Under the pieces are notes generated by a model. It was not told the origin of the DNA, searched no databases, and worked only from the letters and a program-made list of their open reading frames with translations. This document shows, one piece after another, positions 18,984 through 27,999 of a stretch of 64,000 nt of DNA (its first letter is position 1; the number at the start of each line of letters is the position of its first letter). The translations under genes and the position numbers were made by a program. Source of the DNA: Akkermansia muciniphila (GTDB lineage Bacteria > Verrucomicrobiota > Verrucomicrobiia > Limisphaerales > BJHT01); the NCBI GenBank assembly GCA_945861535.1, contig CAMAUZ010000003.1, positions 148,681 to 212,680 on the forward strand, given 5' to 3'.

Positions 18984-20408
18984 ATGGAGCCGATCAAAAC
19001 TGACATCGTAGTCTTGGGTGCGGGACCGGGCGGATACGCCGCCGCGTTTTACGCCGCCGACATGGGCAAAAAAGTCATCCTCGTCGAGCAGGACAAACGC
19101 CTCGGCGGCGTGTGCCTGAACCGCGGCTGCATCCCGTCGAAAGCGCTCTTGCAGGCGACGAAGCTGATCACCGAGGCGCGCGAGTCGGCGCATCGCGGCA
19201 TCACCTTCGCGTCGCCGCAGGTGGACCTCGCGAAGCTGCGCGCGTGGAAGGAATCCGTGCTCGAGAAGCTCGGCGGCGGCATCAAGGCGCTGGCGCAGAA
19301 GCGCGGCGTGCAGGTGATCCAGGGGCGCGGACATTTCGAAGGTTCGCAATCGCTACGCGTGGAAAATGAGCAGGGCCAGCAGTTCATCAGCTACGACAAG
19401 GCGATCATCGCCGTCGGTTCACGCTCGGCGCTGCCCAAGGCTTTCGACCTCGGCAACCCGCGCATCATGACCTCGCGCGGCGCGCTCGAACTCGAGGAGA
19501 TTCCGCAGGATTTGCTCATCGTCGGCGGCGGCTACATCGGCATGGAACTGGGCACGGTCTATGCCGGGCTGGGCACCAACGTCGTCGTCATCGAGGCGCT
19601 CGACACGATCCTCGCCGGCGCGGACGCAGACCTCGTTCGACCGGTGGCGGCGCGCGCGAAAAAGATGTTCAAGGAAATCCGCGTCAAGGCTCGCGTGCTC
19701 AAAATGTCCACCGTCGGCAAGCAGATCAAAGTCGAGACCGAGCTGGACGGCCAACGCCGCGAAGAGCTGTACGACCGCGTGCTCGTCGCCGTCGGGCGCT
19801 CGCCGAATTCCGGCGATCTCGGCTTGGAACAAACGAAAGTCGAGAAGGACGAGAAGGGTTTCATCCAGGTCAACGCCCGGCAGGAAACCGCCGACCCGGC
19901 GATCTACGCCATCGGCGACATCACGGGCGGTCTGATGCTCGCGCACAAGGCGGCCAAGGAAGCGCGCATCGCCGTCGAGTGCATTCTGGGCGAAGACAGC
20001 CGCTTCGAGCACGTCGTGCCCGCCGTGGTTTTCACCGATCCCGAGGTGGCCTGGTGCGGCCTCACCGAGAACGAAGCCAAGGTCAAAGACATTCCGATCA
20101 CCGTCGCGAAATTCCCCTGGGGCGCCTCCGGTCGCGCGCTCACGTATGACCGCACGGACGGCCTGACCAAGCTTATCCTCGAACCCGAAACCGAGCGCGT
20201 CCTCGGCGTCGGCATCGTCGGCCACGGCGCGGGCGAACTCATCGCCGAGGGCGTGCTCGCCGTCGAGATGGGCGCCACCGCGCGCGACCTCGCCGAGTGC
20301 ATCCATCCGCACCCGACCCTCTCGGAAACCGTGATGGAAGCCGCCGAAACCTTCTTCGGCCACGCGACGCACACGCACGTGCGCAAGAGCACGGCGGCGC
20401 AGAGCTGA
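18984..20408 (+). CDS. lpdA: Dihydrolipoyl dehydrogenase (E3)
   Basis: The 474-residue FAD enzyme reoxidises the dihydrolipoyl group on E2 with NAD+. Visible are the FAD-binding GAGPGGYAAAFYAA, the redox disulfide in GGVCLNRGCIPSK, the NAD-binding GGGYIGMELG, the second FAD motif YAIGDITGGLMLAHKA and the C-terminal HPHPTLSE carrying the catalytic His. All key residues are intact. It forms a two-gene unit with the E2 gene. Confidence 0.95.
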   Translation: MEPIKTDIVVLGAGPGGYAAAFYAADMGKKVILVEQDKRLGGVCLNRGCIPSKALLQATKLITEARESAHRGITFASPQVDLAKLRAWKESVLEKLGGGIKALAQKRGVQVIQGRGHFEGSQSLRVENEQGQQFISYDKAIIAVGSRSALPKAFDLGNPRIMTSRGALELEEIPQDLLIVGGGYIGMELGTVYAGLGTNVVVIEALDTILAGADADLVRPVAARAKKMFKEIRVKARVLKMSTVGKQIKVETELDGQRREELYDRVLVAVGRSPNSGDLGLEQTKVEKDEKGFIQVNARQETADPAIYAIGDITGGLMLAHKAAKEARIAVECILGEDSRFEHVVPAVVFTDPEVAWCGLTENEAKVKDIPITVAKFPWGASGRALTYDRTDGLTKLILEPETERVLGVGIVGHGAGELIAEGVLAVEMGATARDLAECIHPHPTLSETVMEAAETFFGHATHTHVRKSTAAQS

Positions 20409-20412
20409 CGGG

Positions 20413-20716
20413 GATAAAGCCCCAAGGTTAAAGCTCAAAGCTCAAGGGAAGCACCAGAGCGTGGAGAAGCTCCAAGGCTAAGCCGTGACTATGGAGTGAG
20501 GGCGACAGGAGCGCGGCCTTCAGGCCGCAGAAGCGTGGATACTGTATGGGGCGAGCGAATTTCCAGACTCCTTTTCTGACTCACTATCGGGTGAGTGGAG
20601 GTCCGCGTTCGGGTGGTTTGGAACGTTCGCTGCGGATGAACGTTTCTGCGGCCTGAAGGCCGCGCTCCTGTCGCCCTCACTGCATAGTCACGGCTTAGGT
20701 TCAAAGCTCAAGGGAG
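20413..20716. repeat. Family A arms, one split by a family B element
   Basis: A first arm (AAAGCTCAAAGCTCAAGGGA) lies at about 20413-20454. A second arm in the same direction starts at 20466 (AAGCTCCAAGGC), is interrupted at 20481-20695 by the B element, and resumes at 20696 (TAGGTTCAAAGCTCAAGGGA). Confidence 0.8.
20481..20695. mobile_element. 215-bp MITE-like element (family B) with 55-bp terminal inverted repeats
   Basis: The terminal repeats 20481-20535 and 20641-20695 begin AGCCGTGACTAT and match with two mismatches. The element is flanked by TA at 20479-20480 and 20696-20697, as expected for a TA-target duplication (the mariner/IS630 style). Removing it restores a recognisable family A arm. 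The centre contains no ORF of note. A second copy without the outermost ends is at 34521-34692 and a solo end at 28198-28236. Confidence 0.8.
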
Positions 20717-21289
20717 GGGCCAATACAGGCGGAACGGCGGACCTTTGACGGCGGGAGAATAACTGGCGCGTGCGCGCTGCTGGTTCAGGTTCCGTGGGTG
20801 CTAATGAGAGGGGAGGAGATTCGATCCCGGAGCCCCCGCGGTTGTCGAATTGTCGCCCGCTTTTCCCAAGGTAGCTCGTTCCTCACACCTCGGGCTGGAG
20901 GTCGGAATCCCGTTGGGATTCTGCGTTGGAATTACCGAAAGGCATCAGCCCCAGTGTAGGGCGTCGTTTATCCCACGGCCTTGGCTGTGCCGACAAACTC
21001 AGCGCTACGCTCGCCGCAAACGCGCCGCAAATCCCGAGACAGCGCAGCGGCGTCATCTGCGCCTCAACGAAAACCATCGCAACCAGATACGCTCCCCGTG
21101 CCCGCCAGCACCACCCAGAAGCGCGGGCGCCCCGCCGCCGTGGCGAAGCCGATCCCGACTCCCGTAATGCCGCCGTCCGCGTGGGTGACGCTCATTTTTC
21201 GATCGGTTCGTTCCCGCGCTGCTTTGGGTTTGCAGTTTGCCGGACAAGAGACGCCAGCCAAGGCAAGCCTGCTGAGTCATTGGTTCCCG
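20717..21289. other. 573-bp region without a recognised gene
   Basis: The stretch around 20895-21080 has the look of a degraded dispersed repeat (ATCCCGTTGGGATTCTG forms a small palindrome). Short frames on both strands (for example minus 21064-21261) have no recognisable domain. Nothing else is seen. Confidence 0.4.
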
Positions 21290-22159
21290 TCAGAATTTGG
21301 CAAAGCCGAATTCACCCTCGTAGCCGGGGAGCGGATGCCGGCCGGCCGCGACGAGTTCGAGCTGACCGGCGAGCTGGCTGGCGGCGGCTTCGCTCAACAG
21401 CCGCGGCTCGCGCAACTGGTCGGCGAGTTTTTCCATGTGAAAAACAAAGTTCACCTCGCGCCCCGAGAGCTTGCCCTCACCCGGTGCCGCGCCCACACCA
21501 CCGCGATAAACAGCGCCGTAATGCAGCACGATGCGGAACGGCAGTTCGGACGCGCCCTGCCAGCCCTTGAGCGCCGCGACCGCCCACGCCACCTGCTGTT
21601 CCGAATCGGCCGGCGCGGGCCAGCAAGCCAGGAAGCCGTCCTCGAGCACCTGGGTGATCTGGCCGCCGGATTCCTCGATGACCTGCTGACAGCCCGCCAG
21701 CCAGTCGCCGGTGACGGCGGGGACATCCTCGGCCGGAAACGTGGCGAGCACCCGCGTGGCGTCTTCGATGTCGGCCAGCAGCAGCCAGCAGGGGGCCAAA
21801 CCGAGGTCGGTGCCCGCCGTGTCCAGTCCGGGGTCCGCCACGGTTTGCGGGCTGACCAGAATCGGGTGGCGGAAGGTGAACGTGCCCGAGCCGATGCCGA
21901 TGCTGTCGCCATCGAGAATCAGCGTGGGCTGGGTGATCCGGCGGCCATTCAAGACCGTGCCGTGCCGGCTGCCGAGATCGACCAGCCAATACTGGTCCGA
22001 ACTCCCCGGGCGGATGACGGCGTGCTGCCGCGACGCGCGCTGGTCGGCGAGCACGACTTGGTTGGTGGGCGCACGGCCGAGGGAACAGGCACCGGCGATG
22101 GCAAAGCATTCCCCGGCGGAGTTCTCGAGCCAGGCATTCGATTGGGAGGCGTTGCTCAT
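21290..22159 (-). CDS. FHA domain protein with C-terminal class III cyclase-like domain
   Basis: The 289-residue protein has an FHA phosphothreonine-binding domain (about 20-100: SLGRAPTNQVVL, SRQHAVI, DLGSRHGTVLNGRRI). A nucleotidyl-cyclase homology domain follows (about 125-265). Both metal Asp positions look present (LLLADIEDAT and QVLEDGFLACW), and GREVNFVFHMEKLA matches the VNxxxR helix with His in place of the transition-state Arg. Activity is therefore doubtful and it may act as a sensor or scaffold. The ATG at 22159 is used because upstream in-frame sequence has no domain. It is divergent from the PSD1 gene. Confidence 0.8.
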   Translation of the reverse strand: MSNASQSNAWLENSAGECFAIAGACSLGRAPTNQVVLADQRASRQHAVIRPGSSDQYWLVDLGSRHGTVLNGRRITQPTLILDGDSIGIGSGTFTFRHPILVSPQTVADPGLDTAGTDLGLAPCWLLLADIEDATRVLATFPAEDVPAVTGDWLAGCQQVIEESGGQITQVLEDGFLACWPAPADSEQQVAWAVAALKGWQGASELPFRIVLHYGAVYRGGVGAAPGEGKLSGREVNFVFHMEKLADQLREPRLLSEAAASQLAGQLELVAAGRHPLPGYEGEFGFAKF

Positions 22160-22375
22160 GGATGGGCGGGGAAAATAGACAAAAACGAACAAAAGGGAAG
22201 TGCGGAGCGAAAGCGAGCGGGGCGCCGCGCTTCCCGGCGCGCCTCGCCAACCCGCACCCCACCTGTCGATTCGGAAATCGGCGCTCCGCCCAACCCGCGC
22301 CACACACCGAAGATTGGTTGAAACCTCCGCGCCGCGGGAGGCGTCTGAGACGGCACTCGTTCCACGAACAGTTCC

Positions 22376-24985
22376 ATGAACACACCGATCATCCGCCATT
22401 TTCGCCCCCTGGCCGCCGCCTCCCTCGTCGCGCTGTCACTGATCGGCTCCCCGCTGCGTGCGGCCGACGCGTTGGCGGAAAAGCTCTCCCCCGACCAGCT
22501 CGCGTTCTTCGAGAAAAAGATCCGCCCCGTGCTCGTGACGAAATGCTACCAGTGCCACTCCGCCGAGTCCGAGAAAGTCAAAGGCGGCCTGCTGCTCGAC
22601 ACCCGCGACGGCATCCGCACGGGCGGCGCGACCGGGCACGGCATCACCCCGCGCGATCTCAAGGACAGCCTCGTCATCCGGGCCATCCGCGGTGACATCA
22701 AGGACGGCCTCATGCCGCCCAAGGAAAAGCTCCCCGCCGACGTGATCGCGGACTTCGAGAAATGGGTGCTCATGGGCGCGCCCGATCCGCGCGAGGGCCT
22801 CGCCAAGCTCGCCACGAAAAAGCCCGACCTCGCCGAGGCCAAAAAATTCTGGTCCTTCCAGCCTCCCGCCAATGCGCCCGTGCCCGCCGTCAAAAACGCC
22901 GCCTGGCCAAAGTCCGACCTCGATCGTTTCATCCTCGCCGCGCTCGAATCGAAAAACCTCCGCCCGGTGGCCGATGCCGACCGCGTCACCCTGCTGCGGC
23001 GCGTCACCTTCGATCTCGTCGGCCTGCCGCCCACGCCCGAGCAAGTCCGTGCGTTTTCCACGGCCGAATCGCCGCGCGCGTTGGAGAAAATCGTGGACGA
23101 CCTCCTCGCGTCGCCGCAGTTCGGCGAACGCTGGGGCCGCCACTGGCTCGACATCGCGCGTTACGCCGAGTCCACCGGCAAGGAGCGCAACTACGCCTAT
23201 CCCCAAGCCTGGCGTTATCGCGACTACGTCATCGCCGCGCTCAATGCCGACAAGCCCTACGACCAGTTCCTCCGCGAACAAATCGCCGGCGATCTTCTCC
23301 CCGCGAAAGACGCGGCCCAGCGCAACGAACTCCTCATCGCCACCGGCTTCCTCGCCCTCGGTCCGAAAGGCCTCAACGAACGCAACCGCGAGGCCTTCGT
23401 GATGGAGATGGTCGATGAACAAATCGACGCCACCACCCGCGCCGCCATCGGCCTGACCGTGAGCTGCGCGCGCTGCCACGATCACAAGTTCGACCCCATC
23501 TCGACCCGTGATTACTACGCGCTGGCCGGCATCTTCAAGAGCAGCCACACCTACTACGGAACCGGCGGCGGCGACGCGAACAAGAACCGCCAGCCCTCGA
23601 CCTTGATGCCGCTCGTCAAAAGCCTCACGCCCGCCGTCGCCCCCGCCATTCCCGCCGCCCCCGCCCCGGTCGCCGCCGCCGCCACCACCACCACCGACGC
23701 GGACCCGGAAGCCCTCCTCGCTCCGCGCGCCAAGACGCTCACGCCCGAGCTGACCGCACGCCTCAAGGAAATGGCGAAGAAGAATCCGAAGTTCGCCGCG
23801 CGCCTGAAGTCGATGACCGAGGAACAAAAACTCGCCGCCCTCCAACGTCAGGGCGAAAATCCGCAACCCGTCAAACCCGCCCAAGCCGCCAAGGCCGCCA
23901 AAGCCCAGAAGGCCGCGAAGAAAAAAGGCGACGGCGTCCAGTCCGAAGCCAAGGCCAGCACCGGCGGCGAACCCAGCGGCGAACTCGCCATGGGCGTGCT
24001 CGAAGGCCGCGCCGCCGACTGCCCCATCTACCTCCGCGGCGAACTCGAGGAAAAAGGCCCCGTCATTCCGCGCGGTTTCGTCAGCGTGCTCGCGACGGCC
24101 TCCACCCCCAAGATCAACCCCGCCCACAGCGGCCGCCTCGAACTCGCCCACTGGCTTACCAGCCGCGACAACCCGCTCACCGCCCGCGTCATGGCCAACC
24201 GCGTCTGGCAGCATCTCTTCGGCCAGGGCCTCGTCAGCACGCCCGACAACTTCGGCGCCACCGGCGAGCGGCCCACGCATCCCGAGCTGCTCGATTATCT
24301 CGCCCACCAAGTCATGGACCAGCAGTGGTCCCTCAAACGCCTCGTCCGCGCCATCGTCCTCAGCCGCACCTACCAGCTCAGCGCCAACAGCGACGCCACG
24401 AACTTCGCCGCCGATCCCGACAATCATCTCCTCTGGCACGCCAACCAGCGCCGCCTCGACGCCGAGTCCATCCGCGACGCCGCCCTCGCCGTCAGCGGCC
24501 AGCTCGACCTCGCTCCGCCCCACGGCTCGCCCGTCGCCGTCCTGGGCGATGGCGACATCGGCCGCGGCAACGGGCGCGGCGGGCTCAAGGCCGAGAGCCG
24601 CAAACGCAGCGTCTATCTGCCCATCGTCCGCGACCTGCTGCCGGACATTCTCGACCTCTTCGACTTCGCCGAACCCAGCCTCGTCGTCGCCGAGCGCGAC
24701 GTGACGAACGTCCCGTCCCAAGCCCTTTTCATGTTGAACAGCCCGTTCATCTACAACCAGTCCGCCGCGCTCGCGCAGTCGCTCGAGGCCGAGACCGACG
24801 CCTCGCGCCGCATCACCACCGCATACCTGCGCACGCTCGCGCGCCTGCCCACGCCCGCCGAGCAGCAGCGCGCCGAACAATTCATCGCCAAGCTCACCGG
24901 CACGCCCGGATCGAAAGCCGCCGCCGCCTGGGCCACCTTCACCCAGGCCCTGCTCGCCTCCGCCGAATTCCGTTTCCTCAATTAA
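22376..24985 (+). CDS. PSD1 family protein: PF07635 cytochrome c + DUF1549 + DUF1553
   Basis: The 869-residue exported protein has a signal peptide (LAAASLVALSLIGSPLRA). The planctomycete-type cytochrome c domain (heme site KCYQCHSAES, about residue 57; later LMPPKEKL) is followed by DUF1549 (WPKSDLDRFILAALE to CARCHDHKFDPI, which has a second CxxCH) and C-terminal DUF1553 (HSGRLELAHWLTSRDNPLTARVM). An Ala/Pro/Lys-rich insert (about 415-535) separates the last two. The biochemical role is unknown; a periplasmic redox or polymer-processing function is often proposed. The DUF1501 gene follows, separated by the J repeat. Confidence 0.92.
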   Translation: MNTPIIRHFRPLAAASLVALSLIGSPLRAADALAEKLSPDQLAFFEKKIRPVLVTKCYQCHSAESEKVKGGLLLDTRDGIRTGGATGHGITPRDLKDSLVIRAIRGDIKDGLMPPKEKLPADVIADFEKWVLMGAPDPREGLAKLATKKPDLAEAKKFWSFQPPANAPVPAVKNAAWPKSDLDRFILAALESKNLRPVADADRVTLLRRVTFDLVGLPPTPEQVRAFSTAESPRALEKIVDDLLASPQFGERWGRHWLDIARYAESTGKERNYAYPQAWRYRDYVIAALNADKPYDQFLREQIAGDLLPAKDAAQRNELLIATGFLALGPKGLNERNREAFVMEMVDEQIDATTRAAIGLTVSCARCHDHKFDPISTRDYYALAGIFKSSHTYYGTGGGDANKNRQPSTLMPLVKSLTPAVAPAIPAAPAPVAAAATTTTDADPEALLAPRAKTLTPELTARLKEMAKKNPKFAARLKSMTEEQKLAALQRQGENPQPVKPAQAAKAAKAQKAAKKKGDGVQSEAKASTGGEPSGELAMGVLEGRAADCPIYLRGELEEKGPVIPRGFVSVLATASTPKINPAHSGRLELAHWLTSRDNPLTARVMANRVWQHLFGQGLVSTPDNFGATGERPTHPELLDYLAHQVMDQQWSLKRLVRAIVLSRTYQLSANSDATNFAADPDNHLLWHANQRRLDAESIRDAALAVSGQLDLAPPHGSPVAVLGDGDIGRGNGRGGLKAESRKRSVYLPIVRDLLPDILDLFDFAEPSLVVAERDVTNVPSQALFMLNSPFIYNQSAALAQSLEAETDASRRITTAYLRTLARLPTPAEQQRAEQFIAKLTGTPGSKAAAAWATFTQALLASAEFRFLN

Positions 24986-25013
24986 ACCGTGACCACTCGT
25001 TCGAGCGAATTCA

Positions 25014-25150
25014 GGTAAACCACAGAGACACGATGAACACAGAGAAGACAAAGAATTCTCCGGCCGACATTGAGGTGCTCAATGGTGACTTCCCGGTGCC
25101 GCCGCCGCCCCTTGTTTTTCTCTGTGCTCATCGTGTCTCTGTGGTTTACC
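25014..25150. repeat. Inverted repeat, family J (between PSD1 and DUF1501 genes)
   Basis: Arms of about 32 bp (GGTAAACCACAGAGACACGA at the left, its reverse complement ending at 25150) enclose a 70-bp centre. Similar ACCACAGAGACAC repeats are widespread in Verrucomicrobiota and other phyla as far as I recall. Confidence 0.8.
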
Positions 25151-25231
25151 GATCGGTTTCCCCTGCATGTACACGGCTAAGCAAACTGACCGCGCGACTC
25201 TCGCACTGATTTTTCAGCCCATCCAATCACC

Positions 25232-26668
25232 ATGAACACACCGAATCGCCCCTTCGATTGCACCCACCTCCAGCCCTTCGCCCTGACGCGCCGCGACATG
25301 CTCAAGAGCGTCTCCGCCGGCTTCGGCTACCTCGCCTTCGCCGGCCTGAGCGCCAGCGCCGCCGCGCCGTACCAAAGCCCGCTCCAGCCCAAGGCCCCGC
25401 ACTTCGCCGCCCGCGCCAAACGCGTCATCTTCCTCTCCATGCAGGGCGGCCCGTCCCACCTCGACACCTTTGATTACAAGCCCAAGCTCATCGCCGACGC
25501 CGGCCAGGCGGGGCCGGGCAAAGGCAAGCTGGTCGCGCCCGCCGCCGAGTTCAAACAACGCGGCCAGAGCGGCCTGTGGATTTCCGAAGCCTTCACCAAA
25601 GTCGCCAAACATGCCGACGACCTGTGCCTCCTGCGCGGCATGCACACCGACATCCCGAACCACCCGCAAGCCTTCGTCCAGATGCACACCGGCAGCGCGC
25701 GCTTCGTGCGCCCCTCGCTCGGCGCCTGGACGCTCTACGGACTCGGCACCGAAAACCAGAATCTCCCCGGCTTCATCACCATCGCCGCGCCGGTCGCGCT
25801 CGGTGGCGCGCAGAACTTCGGCAGCGCCTTCCTGCCCGCCTCGTATCAAGGCACCCGCCTCGACATGCCCGGCGACGCCGAGGCCAAGGGCAACCGAAAG
25901 AACACCGCCGAACCCGGCAATACCGAAGGCATCGGGAACCTCCGCAACGCCCACCTTTCCCCCGCCGCCCAGCGCGAACAACTCGACCTCGTGCAATCCA
26001 TGAACCGCGATCTCCTCGCCGCGCGCGGCGGCAATCCCGAGGTCGAGGGCGTCATCCAGTCCTACGAACTCGCCTTCCGCATGCAGACCGAGATTCCGAA
26101 GGTCATGGACATGAGCAAGGAATCCGCCGCCACTCTGCAGGCGTATGGCATCGGCCAGGGACCGACCAACAACTTCGGCAAGCAATGCCTCATGGCGCGG
26201 CGTTTTGCCGAAGCGGGCGTGCGTTTCATCGAGGTCTGCCACCAGGGCTGGGACCACCACAGCGGCCTCAAAGGCCGGATCGCCTCCAACTGCAACGCCG
26301 TCGATCAGCCGATCGCCGCGCTGCTCACCGACCTCAAGCAACGCGACCTGCTCAAAGACACCCTCGTCATCTGGGGCGGTGAATTCGGCCGCACCCCCGA
26401 CAACGGCTCCGCCGACGGCCGCGGTCACAATTCCAAGGGCTACTCGATGTGGCTTGCCGGCGGCGGCATCAAACCCGGCCTCTCCTACGGCGCGACCGAC
26501 GACTACGGCGCCAAGGCCGTCGAGAACAAGTTCCACGTCCACGACCTCCACGCGACGATCCTCCACCAGCTCGGCCTCGACCACGAAAAGCTCACCTACC
26601 GCTACGCCGGCCGCGACTTCCGCCTCACCGATGTCTTCGGCCAGGTGCCGAAGGAGATATTGGCGTAA
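25232..26668 (+). CDS. DUF1501 family exported protein
   Basis: The 478-residue protein starts with a Tat-like leader (ALTRRDMLKSVSAGFGYLA). It follows the DUF1501 pattern, a sulfatase/alkaline-phosphatase-like fold: VIFLSMQGGPSHLDTFDYKP, EVCHQGWDHHSG, LVIWGGEFGRTPDNG and FHVHDLHATILHQLGLDH. These give the Asp/His/Glu cluster expected for a metal site. It almost always pairs with a PSD1 protein, as here. No enzymatic activity is established. The folded-export leader fits a cofactor-containing periplasmic protein. Confidence 0.92.
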   Translation: MNTPNRPFDCTHLQPFALTRRDMLKSVSAGFGYLAFAGLSASAAAPYQSPLQPKAPHFAARAKRVIFLSMQGGPSHLDTFDYKPKLIADAGQAGPGKGKLVAPAAEFKQRGQSGLWISEAFTKVAKHADDLCLLRGMHTDIPNHPQAFVQMHTGSARFVRPSLGAWTLYGLGTENQNLPGFITIAAPVALGGAQNFGSAFLPASYQGTRLDMPGDAEAKGNRKNTAEPGNTEGIGNLRNAHLSPAAQREQLDLVQSMNRDLLAARGGNPEVEGVIQSYELAFRMQTEIPKVMDMSKESAATLQAYGIGQGPTNNFGKQCLMARRFAEAGVRFIEVCHQGWDHHSGLKGRIASNCNAVDQPIAALLTDLKQRDLLKDTLVIWGGEFGRTPDNGSADGRGHNSKGYSMWLAGGGIKPGLSYGATDDYGAKAVENKFHVHDLHATILHQLGLDHEKLTYRYAGRDFRLTDVFGQVPKEILA

Positions 26669-26734
26669 ACGCGAAACTCCGCGGCGGATTTCGCACCGCG
26701 GCCAGGAGCGCGGCCTTCCGACCCCAGGGTGAAA

Positions 26735-27065
26735 AACGTCGCCGCCAACGTGAGGAGAACCCGAGCACCGAAACGGCGCAGCATGGGGCCATCACACCCG
26801 AAAAATGGAGGGGGGAACGTTGGCAGGCGTCGCCCGTCACTGATCCTGCGGATTCCTCCCGCAGATTCAGGGAGGCCCGCAGATTGGGGACTTTCATCTG
26901 TTGGCCTCCCTGAATCTGCTGGAGGCCTTGCAAACCTGGTTGGAAACGCGTCCCCAGCGGTCCCTGCAGGAGACGGTCTGGGAAGAACCCGAGCGCCAGA
27001 AAAAAGCGCAGCATGGAGCCATCGTAACCGAAAATGGAGGGGGTACGTTGGCAGGCGGATCGCCC
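26735..27065. repeat. Two tandem fragments of family I repeat
   Basis: Both 26741-26850 and 26985-27060 carry a GCGCAGCATGGGGCCATC-type word (second copy GCGCAGCATGGAGCCATC) followed by CCGAAAA(A)TGGAGGGGG and ACGTTGGCAGGCG. The same words occur inverted at 34120-34511. The remainder of 26669-27133 has no recognised gene. Confidence 0.65.
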
Positions 27066-27133
27066 GTCAACCCTGCTGCCAATCGAAACGAAAGCCCTTT
27101 GCGGGCAGTACGACGGATTGTTAAACTGCCGCC

Positions 27134-27526
27134 ATGAGCAACCAAGATTTCGCCATTCAGGTGATCCGCAAGTTGCCCGGGGAAGCCAGCGTGATGAACA
27201 TGGCTCAGGAACTCGAACTGAGCGCCGGCATCGTCCCCAAACCACGCGTCGTCACCGGCGGGTCCTTGCCCGACGAAGCCGGTCCGACCGTTGCGGAACG
27301 CAACGGCGGTGTACCGAGTGCCCACCGCTTCGTCCCTGCCGGAGCCGTTTACCACCTCGAGGCCGGCTCAGCCGGTGAAGCCCGTAAGCTCGCCACGGCC
27401 CTCCATCGGCAAGGCGACCCCAAAGCGGCGGACTTCGCCCGAACCATCAAAAACCGCCGCCGCACCCGCCGGGGCGAACCAGGCTTCGGCCCCGGCGTCT
27501 GCGGCACCCGGATCCTTTTTTGCTAA
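27134..27526 (+). CDS. Hypothetical protein upstream of the nucleotidyltransferase; possibly chimeric
   Basis: The 130-residue frame ends 5 nt before the nucleotidyltransferase ATG, so co-transcription is likely. The first ~33 residues (MSNQDFAIQVIRKLPGEAS) resemble the N-terminus of small antitoxins. The middle (GAVYHLEAGSAGEARKLATA) has the look of a separate conserved short domain. The tail is Arg/Gly-rich. I do not recognise the family; a fusion or frame disturbance is possible. Confidence 0.5.
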   Translation: MSNQDFAIQVIRKLPGEASVMNMAQELELSAGIVPKPRVVTGGSLPDEAGPTVAERNGGVPSAHRFVPAGAVYHLEAGSAGEARKLATALHRQGDPKAADFARTIKNRRRTRRGEPGFGPGVCGTRILFC

Positions 27527-27531
27527 ACCTC

Positions 27532-27999
27532 ATGGACCTTTTTCAAGAGTTACAAAGCCTCCTCGCCACGCTGCGCCGTGACGCCGTGCCCCACGCCCTG
27601 TGTGGCGGTCTGGCGCTCGCGGTTCATGGCCTCGTTCGCGCCACGGAGGATATTGACCTGCTCGTCGAAGCGTCCGCCCTGCCGCGCCTCCGCGCCGCCG
27701 TCGAACCGCTGGGCTTTCGTTTCGATCCGTGCGCCATGAGCTTCCAGAATGGCGGCGTGACCATTTATCGCCTGCTCAAGACCGCCGGTGAAGATTTCGT
27801 GCTGCTGGACCTCTTGCTCGTCACGCCGCTGACCCAGCCCGCTTGGGACACCCGGTGCGTGGCCGAGACGGACTTCGGCCCCGTGAACGTGGTTTCCCCC
27901 GCCGGCCTGATCCACCTGAAAAACCTGCGCCACAGCGGCCAGGACCAGGACGACATCCGCCAACTCCAGTCATTGACCGATGAAACCCCAGACACCTGA
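27532..27999 (+). CDS. Nucleotidyltransferase, AbiEii/MNT-type (DUF6036-like)
   Basis: The 155-residue protein has the polymerase-beta nucleotidyltransferase signature: HALCGGLALAVHGLVRATEDIDLLVE, with the metal-binding DxD (DID) and the preceding GG. The C-terminal part (PVNVVSPAGLIHLKNLRHSGQDQDDI) matches stand-alone antitoxin/AbiEii-type NTases. These may modify tRNA or a partner toxin. The ATG at 27532 is chosen over the TTG at 27520. It sits between two small genes with a 5-nt gap and a 20-nt overlap. Confidence 0.8.
   Translation: MDLFQELQSLLATLRRDAVPHALCGGLALAVHGLVRATEDIDLLVEASALPRLRAAVEPLGFRFDPCAMSFQNGGVTIYRLLKTAGEDFVLLDLLLVTPLTQPAWDTRCVAETDFGPVNVVSPAGLIHLKNLRHSGQDQDDIRQLQSLTDETPDT

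Noticed and set aside
22436..25051. 871-residue minus-strand open frame opposite the PSD1 gene
   Set aside because: Gly/Val/Ala/Glu-rich sequence with no domain; a GC shadow of a clearly conserved gene.
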